Positions 1-9,972 are shown, counted from the stretch's first letter. The stretch is DNA of 64,000 nucleotides from Chroococcidiopsis thermalis PCC 7203 (GCF_000317125.1 NC_019695.1:4638336-4702335), one strand, 5' to 3'. Notes: a model not told the origin generated them from the sequence alone. A program made the numbers and translations.

Positions 1-2
1 TG

Positions 3-236
3 CGCGATGTCGATCGCAGTGTCGAACAAATTGAAATTATCCGTACCATCATTGCCCTAGCTTGGAACTTGGGTATGGATGTCGTTGCCGAAGGCATAGA
101 GACAAAAAAACAACTCTTCCAACTGCGATCGCTCAAATGCGAATACGGACAAGGTTATCTATTTGCTAAACCTTTAGATCGAGCCGCGATTGAAACTCTA
201 CTCGCTCAAGATCTGCCACTGCAATACTTAAGTTAG
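3..236 (+). CDS. EAL-domain protein, C-terminal fragment
   Basis: This is the last 77 codons of a gene that begins before the window; the frame is open from base 3 to a TAG. The residues VVAEGIET followed by CEYGQGYLFAKPL are the closing motifs of EAL domains, which hydrolyse cyclic di-GMP. The Glu in AEGIE and the QGY(L)FAKP loop are conserved in active members, but the catalytic EAL signature itself lies outside the window, so activity cannot be judged. Such domains in cyanobacteria usually end multi-domain sensor proteins with PAS, GAF or GGDEF modules. That part is not visible here. Confidence 0.85.
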   Translation, partial: RDVDRSVEQIEIIRTIIALAWNLGMDVVAEGIETKKQLFQLRSLKCEYGQGYLFAKPLDRAAIETLLAQDLPLQYLS

Positions 237-240
237 TAGT

Positions 241-268
241 GTAGAGACGTTGCATGTAACGTCTCTAC
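241..268. repeat. 28-bp palindromic repeat, copy 1
   Basis: The half-site GTAGAGACGTTGCA is followed by its near-exact inverse. This is one of eight copies of the same palindrome in the window. Bases 265-267 serve as the TAG stop of the neighbouring minus-strand lytic transglycosylase gene. Confidence 0.9.
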
Positions 269-1047
269 AAGTTTGAATTTTGAATTTTGAATTTTGAATT
301 TTCTCCTACCTCTCCAACGTTTTGCTTGTATTTTTGCAAAATAGAATTGCTGTATTTAGCAACAGAAGGATAGCGATGTAATTTGCCGTCTGTTCCTCTA
401 TACCACTGAACTGCTTTAGATTTATATAAGTCAGGACTACCGCTATACCAGTGGCTTGCTACTCTTAATACTGCTATCTCTTCATCACCTTGACTTGTAA
501 CTAAAGCGTCGTGCCAATATTGCTCTAATTTGTAATGAATAATTTGCTTTTGAACTGTGGGATTGCTGAGAAATTCATCAACAGATATGCTATGACCGAG
601 TGCTTCCTTACTCCAAGCACCAATATTTGCAGGCATAATTTGAGCTAGTCCCAAAGCTTGAGAATGGGGATTCAGCGATTGATGATTATTCGTACTTTCT
701 TGATTAATAATGGCATGGCTGAGCGCATCTACTGGAGAAACCAAAATTGGTGCTGGTTGAGATCGAAAAGTACTTGCTTGAGAAAACTGAGTTTGCAGCG
801 ATAGCAGCCATTTTGATAACAACAAACTGAGAACAACTGTAGGGATTAAAATAACTAACTTGTGCCAGCGATCGCGCCTTAGTCGTCGCTGGCGGCGGCG
901 AGATGGATGTATCCGCGTCTGTTGGGTGGATGGTCGATCTACAAGCGTCTGCTTACGTCTAGTAGGTTTAGAATGTATTGTTCGCTGTCTTTCCGGCTCG
1001 ATTTGCTGCTGAGTAGCTAGCTCTAAAATAATTTTTTGATGCCTCAT
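265..1047 (-). CDS. Membrane-anchored lytic transglycosylase-like (SLT) protein
   Basis: A protein of about 260 residues with a basic, Arg-rich N-terminal stretch, one membrane segment (VILIPTVVLSLLLSKWLL) and an SLT/goose-lysozyme-type domain. The motif ISQ-like INQESTNN contains the expected catalytic Glu, and GLAQIMP is the matching downstream motif. The family cleaves peptidoglycan glycan strands, so the domain should face the periplasm. I prefer the ATG at 1047; a GTG nine codons upstream (1074) is possible. The last residues (NSKFKIQNSNL) are encoded by intergenic TTTTGAA heptamers and the stop lies in the palindromic repeat, so the C-terminus seems to have been remade by repeat DNA. 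Confidence 0.75.
   Translation of the reverse strand: MRHQKIILELATQQQIEPERQRTIHSKPTRRKQTLVDRPSTQQTRIHPSRRRQRRLRRDRWHKLVILIPTVVLSLLLSKWLLSLQTQFSQASTFRSQPAPILVSPVDALSHAIINQESTNNHQSLNPHSQALGLAQIMPANIGAWSKEALGHSISVDEFLSNPTVQKQIIHYKLEQYWHDALVTSQGDEEIAVLRVASHWYSGSPDLYKSKAVQWYRGTDGKLHRYPSVAKYSNSILQKYKQNVGEVGENSKFKIQNSNL
272..302. repeat. TTTTGAA heptamer array
   Basis: About four tandem copies of a 7-bp unit (TTTTGAA). They are read on the minus strand as the last codons of the SLT-domain gene. Confidence 0.8.
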
Positions 1048-1473
1048 TACGCGATCGAAGTCATATATCGTCACGAAAAAGGAATTATAGAGGACAAAAA
1101 ACTTTTTTCTTCGTTTTACAGGTTCTCTTTAGCTTTTGTGCAGCTATTTACAGGGGTAGTTGTCAGCAACTCGCGATTGAATGACGCTACGATCGGCAAA
1201 GATACTAATACGTCTCTATCCAATCGATAAATTTCGACTTGAGTGAAAAATATCAGTTTTTAAAATCGGTGAATTGCCGTTGAAAATTAGCCTCATTTTA
1301 TGATATTGTTTTCTTTATAGTGGAGATATAATTAAAATTTTATTTCAAGGTATACTTTTATATTTTTATAATTAAGTCAACCATTCGGTTGTTAACTATT
1401 ATCACAAGCGATCGCAACTTTTCTATTAAAAAATAGACAAAAAATTAGGTGGGCAATGCCCACCCTACAAAAT
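1048..1473. other. AT-rich intergenic region between SLT gene and secA
   Basis: No convincing gene. The sequence is AT-rich with an isolated GCGATCGC octamer near 1407. The only clear structure is the palindromic hairpin just past the secA stop, listed separately. A short plus-strand frame at 1036-1230 has no recognisable content and overlaps the start of the SLT gene. Confidence 0.6.
1434..1465 (-). terminator. Putative secA terminator built from GTGGGCAATGCCCAC repeat
   Basis: On the minus strand, downstream of the secA stop, a strong hairpin (GGTGGGC-AT-TGCCCACC type) is followed by TAATTTTTT. The palindrome GTGGGCAATGCCCAC recurs near 13497, 18160 and 18270, so a dispersed repeat seems to act as a terminator here. 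Confidence 0.65.
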
Positions 1474-4266
1474 TTAAACCATTTCTGACTGCGCCGTAAC
1501 TGACGGCTCGATTTGAGGTTGGAATTGGAAGAGAGAATATACCACATTTCGACGAATGTTGGTCATCATATCCAAGAACATCTCAAACCCTTCTGTCTTG
1601 TATTCAATCAGCGGGTCTTTTTGTCCGTAACCGCGTAAGCCTACAGATTCTCGCAGTCCATCCATTTGTTGTAGATGTTCTCGCCACAGGCTATCGATTT
1701 GCTGCAAGATAAAGAAGCGTTCGGCTTGGCGCATCAATCCTGGGCGAATTTGCTCGATTTCGGCTTCTTTGATGTCGTAGGCGATTCTGACTTGTTCGTG
1801 AAGGAAGGCTTTAATGTCGCTGACCGTCAAATCTTCCATTTGCTCAGGTTCTAAGTCTGCCAGCAAGTAGACAAACTCCTTCACCTTGCTCACCAATTTT
1901 GGTATATCCCAATCTTCCGAAGGCAAGTCAGGATTGATGTAGTAATCGACAATTTCGTTCATTGTCTGCTCGCCGTACTTGAGTACCTGCTCTTTTAAGT
2001 CTTGACCTTCGAGGACGCGACGACGTTCGGCGTAAATTGCCCGCCGCTGCTTGTTCATTACCTCGTCATACTCAAATACCTGTTTGCGGATGTCGTAGTA
2101 GTAGGTTTCTACTTTGCGCTGCGCCCCTTCTAAGCTGCGCGTGAGCAATCCCGATTCGATGGGCATATCTTCTTCGACATTGAAGGCTTGCATCAACCCA
2201 GCAACGCGATCGCCACCAAAAATCCGCAATAAGTTATCCTCTAAACTGAGGAAGAACCGTGTCGAGCCAGGGTCGCCTTGCCGTCCGGCACGTCCCCGCA
2301 ACTGGTTGTCAATCCGGCGCGATTCGTGGCGTTCCGTCCCAATGACGTGCAGTCCACCTAACCCTACCACTTCATCGTGTTCTTTAGTGGTGAATTGTTC
2401 GTATTCGTGCTTGATCTGGTTGTAAACTTCCCGCAAGCGTTGAATTACCACATCATCTGTAGGGGCTTTTTCCGAAGCAACGGCGACTTTATCTTCGGCT
2501 TCGAGTTCCGATAAACTTCTTTCCCCATACTCTTGCGCCGCAACTTCTACGGCTGCTTTGAGCATTTGCTCGGTTTCTCGCGATAACTCGACGGGATAAA
2601 TTTGGGGCGATGCTTTCCAGGTCTTGACCTTCTTTCCAGGGACAAAACCCTGACCGCTGCTACTACCTGTAGGTAAACCAGCCGCCCGTTGTACGGCAAA
2701 TACGTCTTCATCCTCTGGCATCACGATCCGCGGCATGAAGTATTCCCGCAGTTTCAGGCGTGCCATATAATCGGCATTACCACCCAAGATGATATCCGTA
2801 CCTCGTCCTGCCATGTTGGTAGCAATCGTAACAGCCCCTTTTCTACCTGCTTGGGCGATAATTTCCGATTCCCGTTCGACGTTCTCCGGTCTAGCATTGA
2901 GTAGGTTATATGGGATTTCTAACTGGTTGAGCAGCCGACTGAGAACTTCAGAGTTTTCCACGCTAGTCGTACCGACTAGGACAGGGCGACCTTTTTCGTG
3001 CATCTCAGCACATTCTTGAGCGATCGCCCGCCACTTACCTGCTTCATTCTTGTAAACTACATCAGATAAGTCTCGGCGTTTTGTCGTTCTATTGGTAGGA
3101 ATACTTGCAACTTCGAGTTTGTAAATCTTCTCAAACTCTGCCTGTTCTGTTTTTGCCGTCCCTGTCATCCCCGACAGTTTTGGATAGAGCAAAAATAGGT
3201 TTTGGTAGGTAATCGTGGCTAAAGTTTGAGTTTCCGGTTGAATTTCTACCCTTTCCTTGGCTTCAATGGCTTGGTGCAATCCGTCACTCCAGCGTCTGCC
3301 TGGTAGCACCCGTCCGGTAAACTCGTCTACGATGACTATCTCATCTTCGCGAACGATGTAGTTTACATCCCCGAGGAATAATTCTTTAGCTTTGAGGGCG
3401 TTAAAAACGAAATGCGCCCAAGGGTCATCGGGGTTGAATAAATCCGTCACTCCCAACAATTCTTCGGCAGCAGCAAAACCCTCATCTGTTAGTAGCACGT
3501 TCCGCGCTTTTTCATCAACTTCGTAATGCTCGTCTTTTTGCAAGGCAGCGGCAATTTGAGAGGCACGGATATATTTTTCTGTCGGTTTTTCTACTTGTCC
3601 AGAGATAATTAAAGGCGTGCGTGCTTCATCAATTAAGATTGAGTCTACTTCGTCAATGACGCAGAAGTTGAAGGGACGCTGCACGACATCATCCATGTGG
3701 GTAGCCATGTTGTCGCGCAGGTAGTCAAAACCCACCTCGCTATTGGTGACATAGGTAATATCGCAAGCATAGTTGCGCTTGCGCTCGTCTGGGGTCATGC
3801 TTTGTTGAATCAGTCCGACGCTCAACCCCAAGAAACGATGCACTTGACCCATCCATTCAGCGTCCCGCTTTGCCAGGTAATCGTTGACGGTGACTACGTG
3901 CGCTCCTTTCCCTGTCAATGCATTGAGGTAAGATGGCAGGGTTGCCACTAAGGTCTTACCCTCACCCGTTTTCATCTCGGCAATTTGACCTTGGTGGAGG
4001 ATAATACCACCTAGTAACTGCACGTCAAAGTGCCGCATTCCCAATACTCTGCGTCCCGCCTCGCGCACGACAGCAAATGCTTCTGGCAGAATGTCATCCA
4101 AGCTTTCACCTTTTTCGAGGCGCTGTTTAAACTCTGCTGTCTTACCAATTAGTTGCTCGTCAGGGAGAGCTTTAATGTCTTCTTCTAATAAATTAATTTC
4201 TGTGACGTAAGGCTGATATTTTTTGAGCTTACGAGCGTTGGGATCGCCCAGCAAGGTTTTTAGCAT
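1474..4266 (-). CDS. secA: Protein translocase subunit SecA
   Basis: SecA is the ATPase motor of the Sec pathway. It pushes unfolded preproteins through SecYEG at the plasma and thylakoid membranes. The 930-residue protein has the Walker A motif GEGKT at about 101-105, the Walker B/DEAD-like stretch [13 protein letters not shown] near 205-217, the [21 protein letters not shown] preprotein region, and NMAGRGTDI and GRAGRQGD helicase motifs. A charged insert at roughly 515-590 is typical of cyanobacterial and plastid SecA. The C-terminal zinc-binding tail of proteobacterial SecA is absent, also typical. It is transcribed alone; the ATG at 4266 gives the usual N-terminus MLKTLLGD. Confidence 0.98.
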   Translation of the reverse strand: MLKTLLGDPNARKLKKYQPYVTEINLLEEDIKALPDEQLIGKTAEFKQRLEKGESLDDILPEAFAVVREAGRRVLGMRHFDVQLLGGIILHQGQIAEMKTGEGKTLVATLPSYLNALTGKGAHVVTVNDYLAKRDAEWMGQVHRFLGLSVGLIQQSMTPDERKRNYACDITYVTNSEVGFDYLRDNMATHMDDVVQRPFNFCVIDEVDSILIDEARTPLIISGQVEKPTEKYIRASQIAAALQKDEHYEVDEKARNVLLTDEGFAAAEELLGVTDLFNPDDPWAHFVFNALKAKELFLGDVNYIVREDEIVIVDEFTGRVLPGRRWSDGLHQAIEAKERVEIQPETQTLATITYQNLFLLYPKLSGMTGTAKTEQAEFEKIYKLEVASIPTNRTTKRRDLSDVVYKNEAGKWRAIAQECAEMHEKGRPVLVGTTSVENSEVLSRLLNQLEIPYNLLNARPENVERESEIIAQAGRKGAVTIATNMAGRGTDIILGGNADYMARLKLREYFMPRIVMPEDEDVFAVQRAAGLPTGSSSGQGFVPGKKVKTWKASPQIYPVELSRETEQMLKAAVEVAAQEYGERSLSELEAEDKVAVASEKAPTDDVVIQRLREVYNQIKHEYEQFTTKEHDEVVGLGGLHVIGTERHESRRIDNQLRGRAGRQGDPGSTRFFLSLEDNLLRIFGGDRVAGLMQAFNVEEDMPIESGLLTRSLEGAQRKVETYYYDIRKQVFEYDEVMNKQRRAIYAERRRVLEGQDLKEQVLKYGEQTMNEIVDYYINPDLPSEDWDIPKLVSKVKEFVYLLADLEPEQMEDLTVSDIKAFLHEQVRIAYDIKEAEIEQIRPGLMRQAERFFILQQIDSLWREHLQQMDGLRESVGLRGYGQKDPLIEYKTEGFEMFLDMMTNIRRNVVYSLFQFQPQIEPSVTAQSEMV

Positions 4267-4592
4267 GGTAGGTCAGGAGAACTTAAGGATTTCTAGGAAG
4301 TTTAATTTGTGAGTTTTGATTTTGCCATCAGCTCATACTGGTGGGACGCTAGAACTCAAATACTAGCCTTTTGGATGGACAAAATTGGTCAATTGTACAG
4401 TGTTTCGGCTATCGGTCTTGATATAAACTTTATAGATCGTATCATTTTACCCTAATTCTATAATGGTGCGGATAGGCGATCGCTTTTGGTCGGGAGTCGG
4501 GAGTGGTTCGAGTATGGGAGTTGGGGATAAGGAGGACGAGGAGGACAAGGGAGAATAACTACAAATGACCGATGACCAATGAGCAATGACAA
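4267..4592. other. secA upstream region
   Basis: No gene seen. It should contain the secA promoter. A GA-rich heptamer-like stretch (GGAGGACGAGGAGGACAAGG) lies near 4528-4552, next to the end of the cytochrome gene. Confidence 0.5.
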
Positions 4593-5132
4593 TTATGGGG
4601 AATTCTCCCATTCTGATGTAAGGCTACGGAAGTTGAAGGCGTTGGCGTTGGGATGACAGGTGACGCAACTGCTGAGTTGAGTTGGTTTTGGTAATTTGAC
4701 TTTGGGATGCAAAGCTTTGAAATAACGCGAGTTGGCAATGCGGTATGGTATTTCTTCGTCTTGGTTGAGGGGACGGGAAGCAAATCTGAGATAATTCCAC
4801 ACTAGAATGCGGGGTGGATCGACTAAGGGTTTGATTTGTACGCCGTAGTGCTGGGTATCTTGTAGCAGCCGCTGCCAAGTTTGCACGGGTAAGACGGCTG
4901 GTGGAACGGCGATGTGGCAAGTCGCGCAGTTTTCCAAGTAGAGTTCTTGTCCTAGTTGATAGCGTTGGGGAACTGCATCAATGGTGTTAGCTGGTTGGGC
5001 GTGCGTTGCCATTGCTAAAACCCAAGCAGCAGCAATACTCCAAGCTAAAATTAACAGAAAGAGGATCGCAGGCGATCGCTTGCTTTTTGGGCGATGTGGT
5101 TTCGATTTGAGGGCAGGTAACATAGTTGTCAT
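4593..5132 (-). CDS. Diheme cytochrome c family protein
   Basis: A 179-residue protein with a basic N-terminus, one hydrophobic segment (AILFLLILAWSIAAAWVLAMA, a signal anchor or signal peptide) and two c-type haem-binding motifs, CATCH and CVTCH, about 90 residues apart. Cytochromes of this kind are exported by Sec, and haem is attached on the p-side of the membrane. The electron-transfer partner is unknown. A conserved cyanobacterial diheme cytochrome of about this size exists, which I think this is. ATG codons at 5132 and 5123 are both possible starts. It is transcribed towards secA with no operon partner. Confidence 0.8.
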   Translation of the reverse strand: MTTMLPALKSKPHRPKSKRSPAILFLLILAWSIAAAWVLAMATHAQPANTIDAVPQRYQLGQELYLENCATCHIAVPPAVLPVQTWQRLLQDTQHYGVQIKPLVDPPRILVWNYLRFASRPLNQDEEIPYRIANSRYFKALHPKVKLPKPTQLSSCVTCHPNANAFNFRSLTSEWENSP

Positions 5133-5288
5133 TAGTCATTAGTCATTAGTCATTTGTAAGCAAGTTGGTGACTGATGGCAGTCAAATTTAGAAAATTTTA
5201 CACTTTGGGTTATTAGTCATTAGTCATTTGTCAGCGAACAACTACCAACTACCAACTACCAATTACCAATTACCAATTACTAATTACC

Positions 5289-6365
5289 ATGAATTATTCT
5301 CCTAGCAAATGCGATCGCATTCTACTCAAGTTTAATGACAGCTTCAAAAAAAGTCGAACAGATCTTTCAGCAGTACTCCTTTTTCCCAAACATCATTTGT
5401 GGGTTGGTTCGGATGAAACATCGACTATCGAACGTCTAACTTTTGTAGAGCAGCAAAACTGCTTTGCCGAACATCACACATTTCACGTTCAAGATTTTAT
5501 TGAGCTACCAAAACCGGAAGACGAGGAAATTGATATTGAAGGATTAGCTTATCACGATTACTATCTCTGGTTTATTGGTTCTCATAGTTGGAAGCGCAAA
5601 AAGCCAAAACCAGAACATACTGATGTGGAGAATATTGAACGATTAGCTAAGATAAAAACGGAAGAAAATCGTTATATTATTGGACGTATTCCCTTAGTTG
5701 ATGGCACTTTGCGGCAGTCTTGTCCTCATCCTGAAGCTCCAGATGTCACCTTGACTGCGGCAAAAGTTAAACTAACAGAGGGGGGTAATATGCTTACTGA
5801 AGCTTTAGCAACAGATCCCCATCTTGGCGATTTTGTCAAGACTAATATTCCCGGTAAAGATAATGGTTTTGACGTAGAAGGAATAGCAATCTATCAACAA
5901 AAAGTTTTTCTTGGTTTACGGGGTCCAGTATTGCGGGGCTGGGCAGCGATCTTAGAGTTAGAGTTAGAAATAGATGATCGAGAAGACACTTTAAAGCTAA
6001 AGCCAATTGGAGCAGAACAAAATCTTTATAAAAAGCATTTTGTTTATTTGAATGGCTTAGGTATTCGAGATCTACACGTAGATGAAAAAGATTTTTTAAT
6101 CTTAGCGGGACCGACAATGGATTTAGATGGTCCAGTCCGAGTTTATCGCTGGCACAATGGTGTAAATATAGCTGAAAATACGCTATCTTACCCAGAGGTT
6201 ATGTTAGAAATCCCTTTCGGTATTGGAGACGACCACGCAGAAGGAATGATTACGTTTAATGAATATACTCAAACTCCGTCGCTTTTGGTGATTTACGACG
6301 CACCCGCCGCAGCAAGATTGGAGGGTGAAGGTGGCGTGTGGGCAGATGTATTCAGTTATCAGTAG
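5289..6365 (+). CDS. DUF3616-like protein
   Basis: A 358-residue protein without a signal peptide or membrane segments. The openings LSAVLLFPKHHLWVGSDE and STIERL, followed by DVEGIAIYQQKVFLGLRGPV, look like repeated strands of a beta-propeller-like fold and match my memory of the DUF3616 family. No catalytic residues are evident and no function is known to me. It is flanked by heptamer arrays and faces an oppositely oriented ferredoxin gene, so the context gives no further clue. Confidence 0.65.
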   Translation: MNYSPSKCDRILLKFNDSFKKSRTDLSAVLLFPKHHLWVGSDETSTIERLTFVEQQNCFAEHHTFHVQDFIELPKPEDEEIDIEGLAYHDYYLWFIGSHSWKRKKPKPEHTDVENIERLAKIKTEENRYIIGRIPLVDGTLRQSCPHPEAPDVTLTAAKVKLTEGGNMLTEALATDPHLGDFVKTNIPGKDNGFDVEGIAIYQQKVFLGLRGPVLRGWAAILELELEIDDREDTLKLKPIGAEQNLYKKHFVYLNGLGIRDLHVDEKDFLILAGPTMDLDGPVRVYRWHNGVNIAENTLSYPEVMLEIPFGIGDDHAEGMITFNEYTQTPSLLVIYDAPAAARLEGEGGVWADVFSYQ

Positions 6366-6434
6366 AGAGTGACTAGTGACTAGTGCTAGTGACTAGAAAA
6401 GAGTAGTTAGCAATAACTTACGACTTACGACTTA

Positions 6435-6839
6435 TTAAAGGTTTGTTGAGATGGCTTGCGTTGGACAGGTAGGAATGCACTGTTCGCAGACAATACAGCG
6501 CGATCGCGTGAATGTCAGTTCAAATGTGGCAGAATTAAGGGTTAAGGCTTCGGTGGGACAAACTCCGGTACACAAACCGCAGTCTACGCAAAGTTCGCGA
6601 TCGATGGTAATTTCAGCCATTGCCGAAGAGACGTTGATGTTTTGCGATCGCATCCAATCAACCGCCGCATCGAGTTGATCGATATCTCCTGACAATTCTA
6701 CAACTAACGTACCAACTTGATTAGGGGCAACTTGAGCGCGGATAATATTAGCAGCAACGTTAAAATCTTTTGCCAGTCTGTATGTCACTGGTACTTGTAT
6801 GGCACGACGAGGGAAGGTCAGGGTAACTCTTTTTTTCAT
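6435..6839 (-). CDS. NIL-domain ferredoxin (2[4Fe-4S])
   Basis: The first about 75 residues form a NIL domain, an ACT-like module found at the end of methionine ABC transporter ATPases. The second half is a 2[4Fe-4S] ferredoxin with CVDCGLCTGVCPTEA and CIVCEQCIPTCPTQA, so both cluster sets of four Cys are complete. The family is common in cyanobacteria and methanogens. It is thought to be linked to sulfur-amino-acid metabolism, for example homocysteine formation, but that is family knowledge and not shown here. It is a single gene with an ATG at 6839. Confidence 0.9.
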   Translation of the reverse strand: MKKRVTLTFPRRAIQVPVTYRLAKDFNVAANIIRAQVAPNQVGTLVVELSGDIDQLDAAVDWMRSQNINVSSAMAEITIDRELCVDCGLCTGVCPTEALTLNSATFELTFTRSRCIVCEQCIPTCPTQAISTNL

Positions 6840-6981
6840 TAGGGAGCAGGGAGTTGGGAGCAGGGAGTAGTTATGTCCTACTTCCGAATTTTCCTATCTT
6901 CTCTAATTTGTAACAAAAACCTTTGATGACCGTTCGATTAAAATGAAAACTGTTGCTTGATTAAGTTTTGATAAAAGCTTT

Positions 6982-7572
6982 ATGAGTTTGAATACTCCAG
7001 ATCCTCCAATTGAGCCTACTGAGTTGACGGTAGGAAAACGGGTTAGAAATTTAATTGTAGTTTTAGTTGCGATCGCTCTGAGTGTCGCCTTATTCCTTGG
7101 CTTACGGACTCAAACGGGTGCAGTGACGCTAGCAACATTAAGCGATCGCTCGACACCGCTAGAAGTGGCTTTGAGCAACAGCAAGCCAACGCTGATGGAG
7201 TTTTATGCTGACTGGTGTACGGTATGTCAGAAAATGGTTCCAGATATTGCTCAGCTAGAACAAGAGTACGCCGGCAAGGTAAACTTTGTCATGCTGAATG
7301 TGGATAACAGCAAGTGGTTGCCAGAGATTCTGAAATATCGAGTTGACGGGATTCCCCATTTCGTGTATCTAGGTAAACAAGGAGAGGCGATCGCGCAGGC
7401 GATCGGAGAACAACCGCGCAGTATTATGGCAAGTAACTTAGAAGCTTTATTAAATGATGCGCCCTTGCCTTATACTTCCGCTAGCGGTCAAGTCTCCAAA
7501 TACGAAGCAAATGTTACTCCATCCTCTGAAACTGACGATCCACGTTTACATAGCTCCCAGGTGGTGAAGTGA
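6982..7572 (+). CDS. txlA: Thioredoxin-like TxlA/HCF164 family protein
   Basis: A 196-residue protein with one N-terminal membrane anchor (LIVVLVAIALSVALFLGL) and a thioredoxin domain with active site WCTVC (residues about 78-82) and the cis-Pro region IPHFVYLG. This matches TxlA of cyanobacteria and HCF164 of plastids. These are thylakoid-anchored lumenal thioredoxins that pass reducing power from CcdA to apocytochromes, so it should help cytochrome b6f and c6 assembly. The last 45 residues are Ser/Thr-rich and likely disordered. ATG at 6982; it is transcribed alone. Confidence 0.88.
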   Translation: MSLNTPDPPIEPTELTVGKRVRNLIVVLVAIALSVALFLGLRTQTGAVTLATLSDRSTPLEVALSNSKPTLMEFYADWCTVCQKMVPDIAQLEQEYAGKVNFVMLNVDNSKWLPEILKYRVDGIPHFVYLGKQGEAIAQAIGEQPRSIMASNLEALLNDAPLPYTSASGQVSKYEANVTPSSETDDPRLHSSQVVK

Positions 7573-7716
7573 TCGATGGTAGTTGGTAGTTGGTAATTGG
7601 TAGTTGGCTAAACTGTTAAGCTGTCACGCATTTAACTTGTACTATCAGTAAGATCGAAACGCTTACCACTACCAACTTCAGACATTTTGACTTTTAACTT
7701 TTGACTTTTGACTTAC

Positions 7717-8628
7717 TTATTTGGGATTGTACGGCGAGTATTGTGCAAATTCCCAGCATAGATTAGTCGCATGTGTTGTTTCTAACACCCAATCGATGTG
7801 GACTTCTACTAAGCGTTCTGCACCGATAAATTGTGCTATGCGATTTGTATCCCAGATAATATTGGCTGTGCCAGTTAGTTGTAAGGTATGTCCGTAGACA
7901 AAATCAAGGAACAGTAAGCCGATTTGAGCATACTGGGCAATGTTACCAAGAGTGTTGAACATATTATTGCCCGTATAATCGGGAAATACCAATTCAGTCG
8001 CGTTCAACACTTGTACGAAACCTGGATATCCTCCCCGATGAGATGCATCAGCACCACTTTGGGGGTGGAAGCTAGCGATGAAAAATGTGTCTGCTTGAGT
8101 AATCCATTGCTGTTGTGCCGGAGTCAAGGCTGTATAACTATAAACTTCGGGTATCGCTGTTTGGCGATCGCTTTCAGCAACTAAATCTCTGGTTTGAATA
8201 TATTTAGGACAGTTGAAATAGACTTGCTGAGTCTGCACGTCAATACGTCCATTTTGCTTCAGTTCTGCTTTGCCGTTAATCCGTAAGCGCCGCCGAGTCG
8301 CTAAATCGATAACAAGAATACCGATATCGTCATGTATTGACAGGTTTTTTAGTAACGGATCGCTAGAATTAGCTGTTGTTTGAACCTGAACGAGTTGTTC
8401 TGCTACTACTTGTACAAAACCAGGTTTTCCTGTTAGCAGCGATGCCCAAACTTTACCATGTTTGTCAATCGTACTCGCGATCGCCAATCTTTGCGTGCGT
8501 AGAAAGTCGCGTGCAGTTGGATTAATACTCGCACCAATAATTTTAGTTAAATGTGCTGCTTCTGTCTGCACTCCCGCTTGTGCTTGAACTGTTAGTTCCC
8601 CTGCATGATAAGTTGATATGTTACGCAT
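7717..8628 (-). CDS. Pyridoxamine 5'-phosphate oxidase-fold protein
   Basis: A 303-residue soluble protein. Two segments, around residues 45-125 and 175-275, have the split-barrel flavin-binding pattern, including IASTIDKHGKVWASLLTGKPGFVQV and FIASFHPQSGADASHRGGYPGFVQV. It looks like the PPOX-fold FMN-binding family sometimes annotated as an oxidoreductase-associated protein. The substrate is not known, and true PNPO activity is unlikely at this length. It lies just downstream of the GST gene on the same strand (about 80 bp gap), so the two may be co-transcribed under the nearby TetR regulator. That is inference. Confidence 0.75.
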   Translation of the reverse strand: MRNISTYHAGELTVQAQAGVQTEAAHLTKIIGASINPTARDFLRTQRLAIASTIDKHGKVWASLLTGKPGFVQVVAEQLVQVQTTANSSDPLLKNLSIHDDIGILVIDLATRRRLRINGKAELKQNGRIDVQTQQVYFNCPKYIQTRDLVAESDRQTAIPEVYSYTALTPAQQQWITQADTFFIASFHPQSGADASHRGGYPGFVQVLNATELVFPDYTGNNMFNTLGNIAQYAQIGLLFLDFVYGHTLQLTGTANIIWDTNRIAQFIGAERLVEVHIDWVLETTHATNLCWEFAQYSPYNPK

Positions 8629-8708
8629 TTAGTTTACAAAATGTCTGAAACCAAAACACTCTGCATAATGAGTGTCACAATTTTGACTTTTAACTTTTGA
8701 TTTTTGAC

Positions 8709-9305
8709 TTACAGTCCTGGCATACTGACGTAACCTGGTAACCGCTTGATGCGATCGCACCAAGCGATAACGTGAGGATAGTTATCTAAAGCAACTTTTG
8801 CGTCTGCGGCTAGTCCGACATAGGGGAAGCAGGCAAGATCGGCTATTGTAGGATGGCTGCTTTCTAACCACTGGTTATTCGTTAAATGGCGATCGAGAAT
8901 TTGCAATACTTGATAAGCTTTCTGTTGAGTTAAATCTATATCGAGTTGCCCTTTAAAGATAAAATATCTCCTCGCCGCCGCCAGACTATTGGCAATCTCA
9001 TTCGCGGCAAAAGACAACCACTGCATAATTTTTGCGATCGCTTCAAGCTCTAGAGGTAACCAATCTTCGCCGCCGTAGCGTCGGGCTAGGTACACTAAAA
9101 TAGCCTGGGAATCTCGTAATATTACATCACCATCCACAAAAACTGGTACTTGTCCGCAAGGGTTGAGTTGCAGAAATCGTTCGGTTTTGTGTTCTCCTGC
9201 CTTTAAGTTGACGGGTACTGACTCATAATCTAAGTTCAATATCGACAGCAACAGCCTGACTTTATGGCAATTACCAGATAGTACAAAGTCATATAGCTGA
9301 ATCAT
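8709..9305 (-). CDS. Glutathione S-transferase family protein
   Basis: A 198-residue protein with an N-terminal thioredoxin-like half (IQLYDFVLSGNCHKVRLLLSI, with NPCGQVPVFVDGD and the glutathione-contacting DSQAI) and a C-terminal helical half. I place the start at the ATG at 9305, which has GAGG five bases upstream on its strand; the TTG at 9329 has no ribosome binding site. The gene is divergent from a TetR-type regulator, and the 112-bp gap holds two copies of an ACCGATCGTTCGGT-like palindrome. This is a classic layout for a repressed detoxification gene. The inducer is unknown. Confidence 0.88.
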   Translation of the reverse strand: MIQLYDFVLSGNCHKVRLLLSILNLDYESVPVNLKAGEHKTERFLQLNPCGQVPVFVDGDVILRDSQAILVYLARRYGGEDWLPLELEAIAKIMQWLSFAANEIANSLAAARRYFIFKGQLDIDLTQQKAYQVLQILDRHLTNNQWLESSHPTIADLACFPYVGLAADAKVALDNYPHVIAWCDRIKRLPGYVSMPGL

Positions 9306-9338
9306 TAGTTCCTCTATGTGGAGCGTCAATTTTTTTGT

Positions 9339-9379
9339 ACCGATCGTTCGGTGTAAATTTACTATACCGATCGTTCAGT
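9339..9379. promoter_or_regulatory. Two TetR-type operator half-palindrome pairs
   Basis: ACCGATCGTTCGGT at 9339-9352 and ACCGATCGTTCAGT at 9366-9379, start to start 27 bp. Both are imperfect palindromes of the ACCGAACGWTCGGT kind bound by many TetR regulators. They lie between the divergent GST and TetR genes, so one regulator could control both promoters. Confidence 0.65.
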
Positions 9380-9417
9380 ACAATGTCAATTAGAATCAAA
9401 AATTTTAATCTTTGTAA

Positions 9418-9972
9418 ATGTCCAAAGCAGAAGCGATCGCCCAAATCTTAAAAGTCTTTCGCCAGTATGGTTATGAAGGAACAACCCTATCGCGATTGTC
9501 CAAAGCGACGGGTTTGGGTAAAGCCAGTCTCTACCACTACTTTCCCAATGGCAAAGAAGAGATGGCACAAGCCGTACTTAACTTTGTTGATGAATGGATG
9601 AAAGCGAATATTTTTGTTCCCTTAAAAGGTGCGGGTACGCCTCGCGATCGCCTAGAGAAAATGAGCGAGAATGTAGATCGGTTGTATTGCGGCGGCGAAC
9701 AAACTTGTATATTAGCCGTGCTGTCTTTGGGAGAAGCCAAGGATTTATTTAACATTCAAATTCAGCAAGCACTTAAGAGCTGGATCGATACTTTAGCTGA
9801 AGTTCTAGTAGAAGCAAGGATCGAGCCAACACTTGCCCGCCAAAAAGCAGAAGACGCTATTATTCAAATTCAAGGCTCTCTCGTCTTAGCTAGAAGCATG
9901 GACGACACTGCACCCTTTCAAAGAGTACTGAAGCGGTTGCCAGAAATGTTATTGGAAAATGGTAATGGGTAG
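9418..9972 (+). CDS. TetR/AcrR family transcriptional regulator
   Basis: A 184-residue protein with an N-terminal helix-turn-helix (about residues 20-50; TTLSRLSKATGLGKASLYHYF is the recognition region). The C-terminal domain is helical and should bind a ligand. It resembles the YcdC/LmrA-like TetR group that often sits next to stress or detoxification genes. It is divergent from the GST gene with paired palindromes between them, so auto-repression and repression of GST is the simplest model. ATG at 9418; no odd codon use noticed. Confidence 0.88.
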   Translation: MSKAEAIAQILKVFRQYGYEGTTLSRLSKATGLGKASLYHYFPNGKEEMAQAVLNFVDEWMKANIFVPLKGAGTPRDRLEKMSENVDRLYCGGEQTCILAVLSLGEAKDLFNIQIQQALKSWIDTLAEVLVEARIEPTLARQKAEDAIIQIQGSLVLARSMDDTAPFQRVLKRLPEMLLENGNG

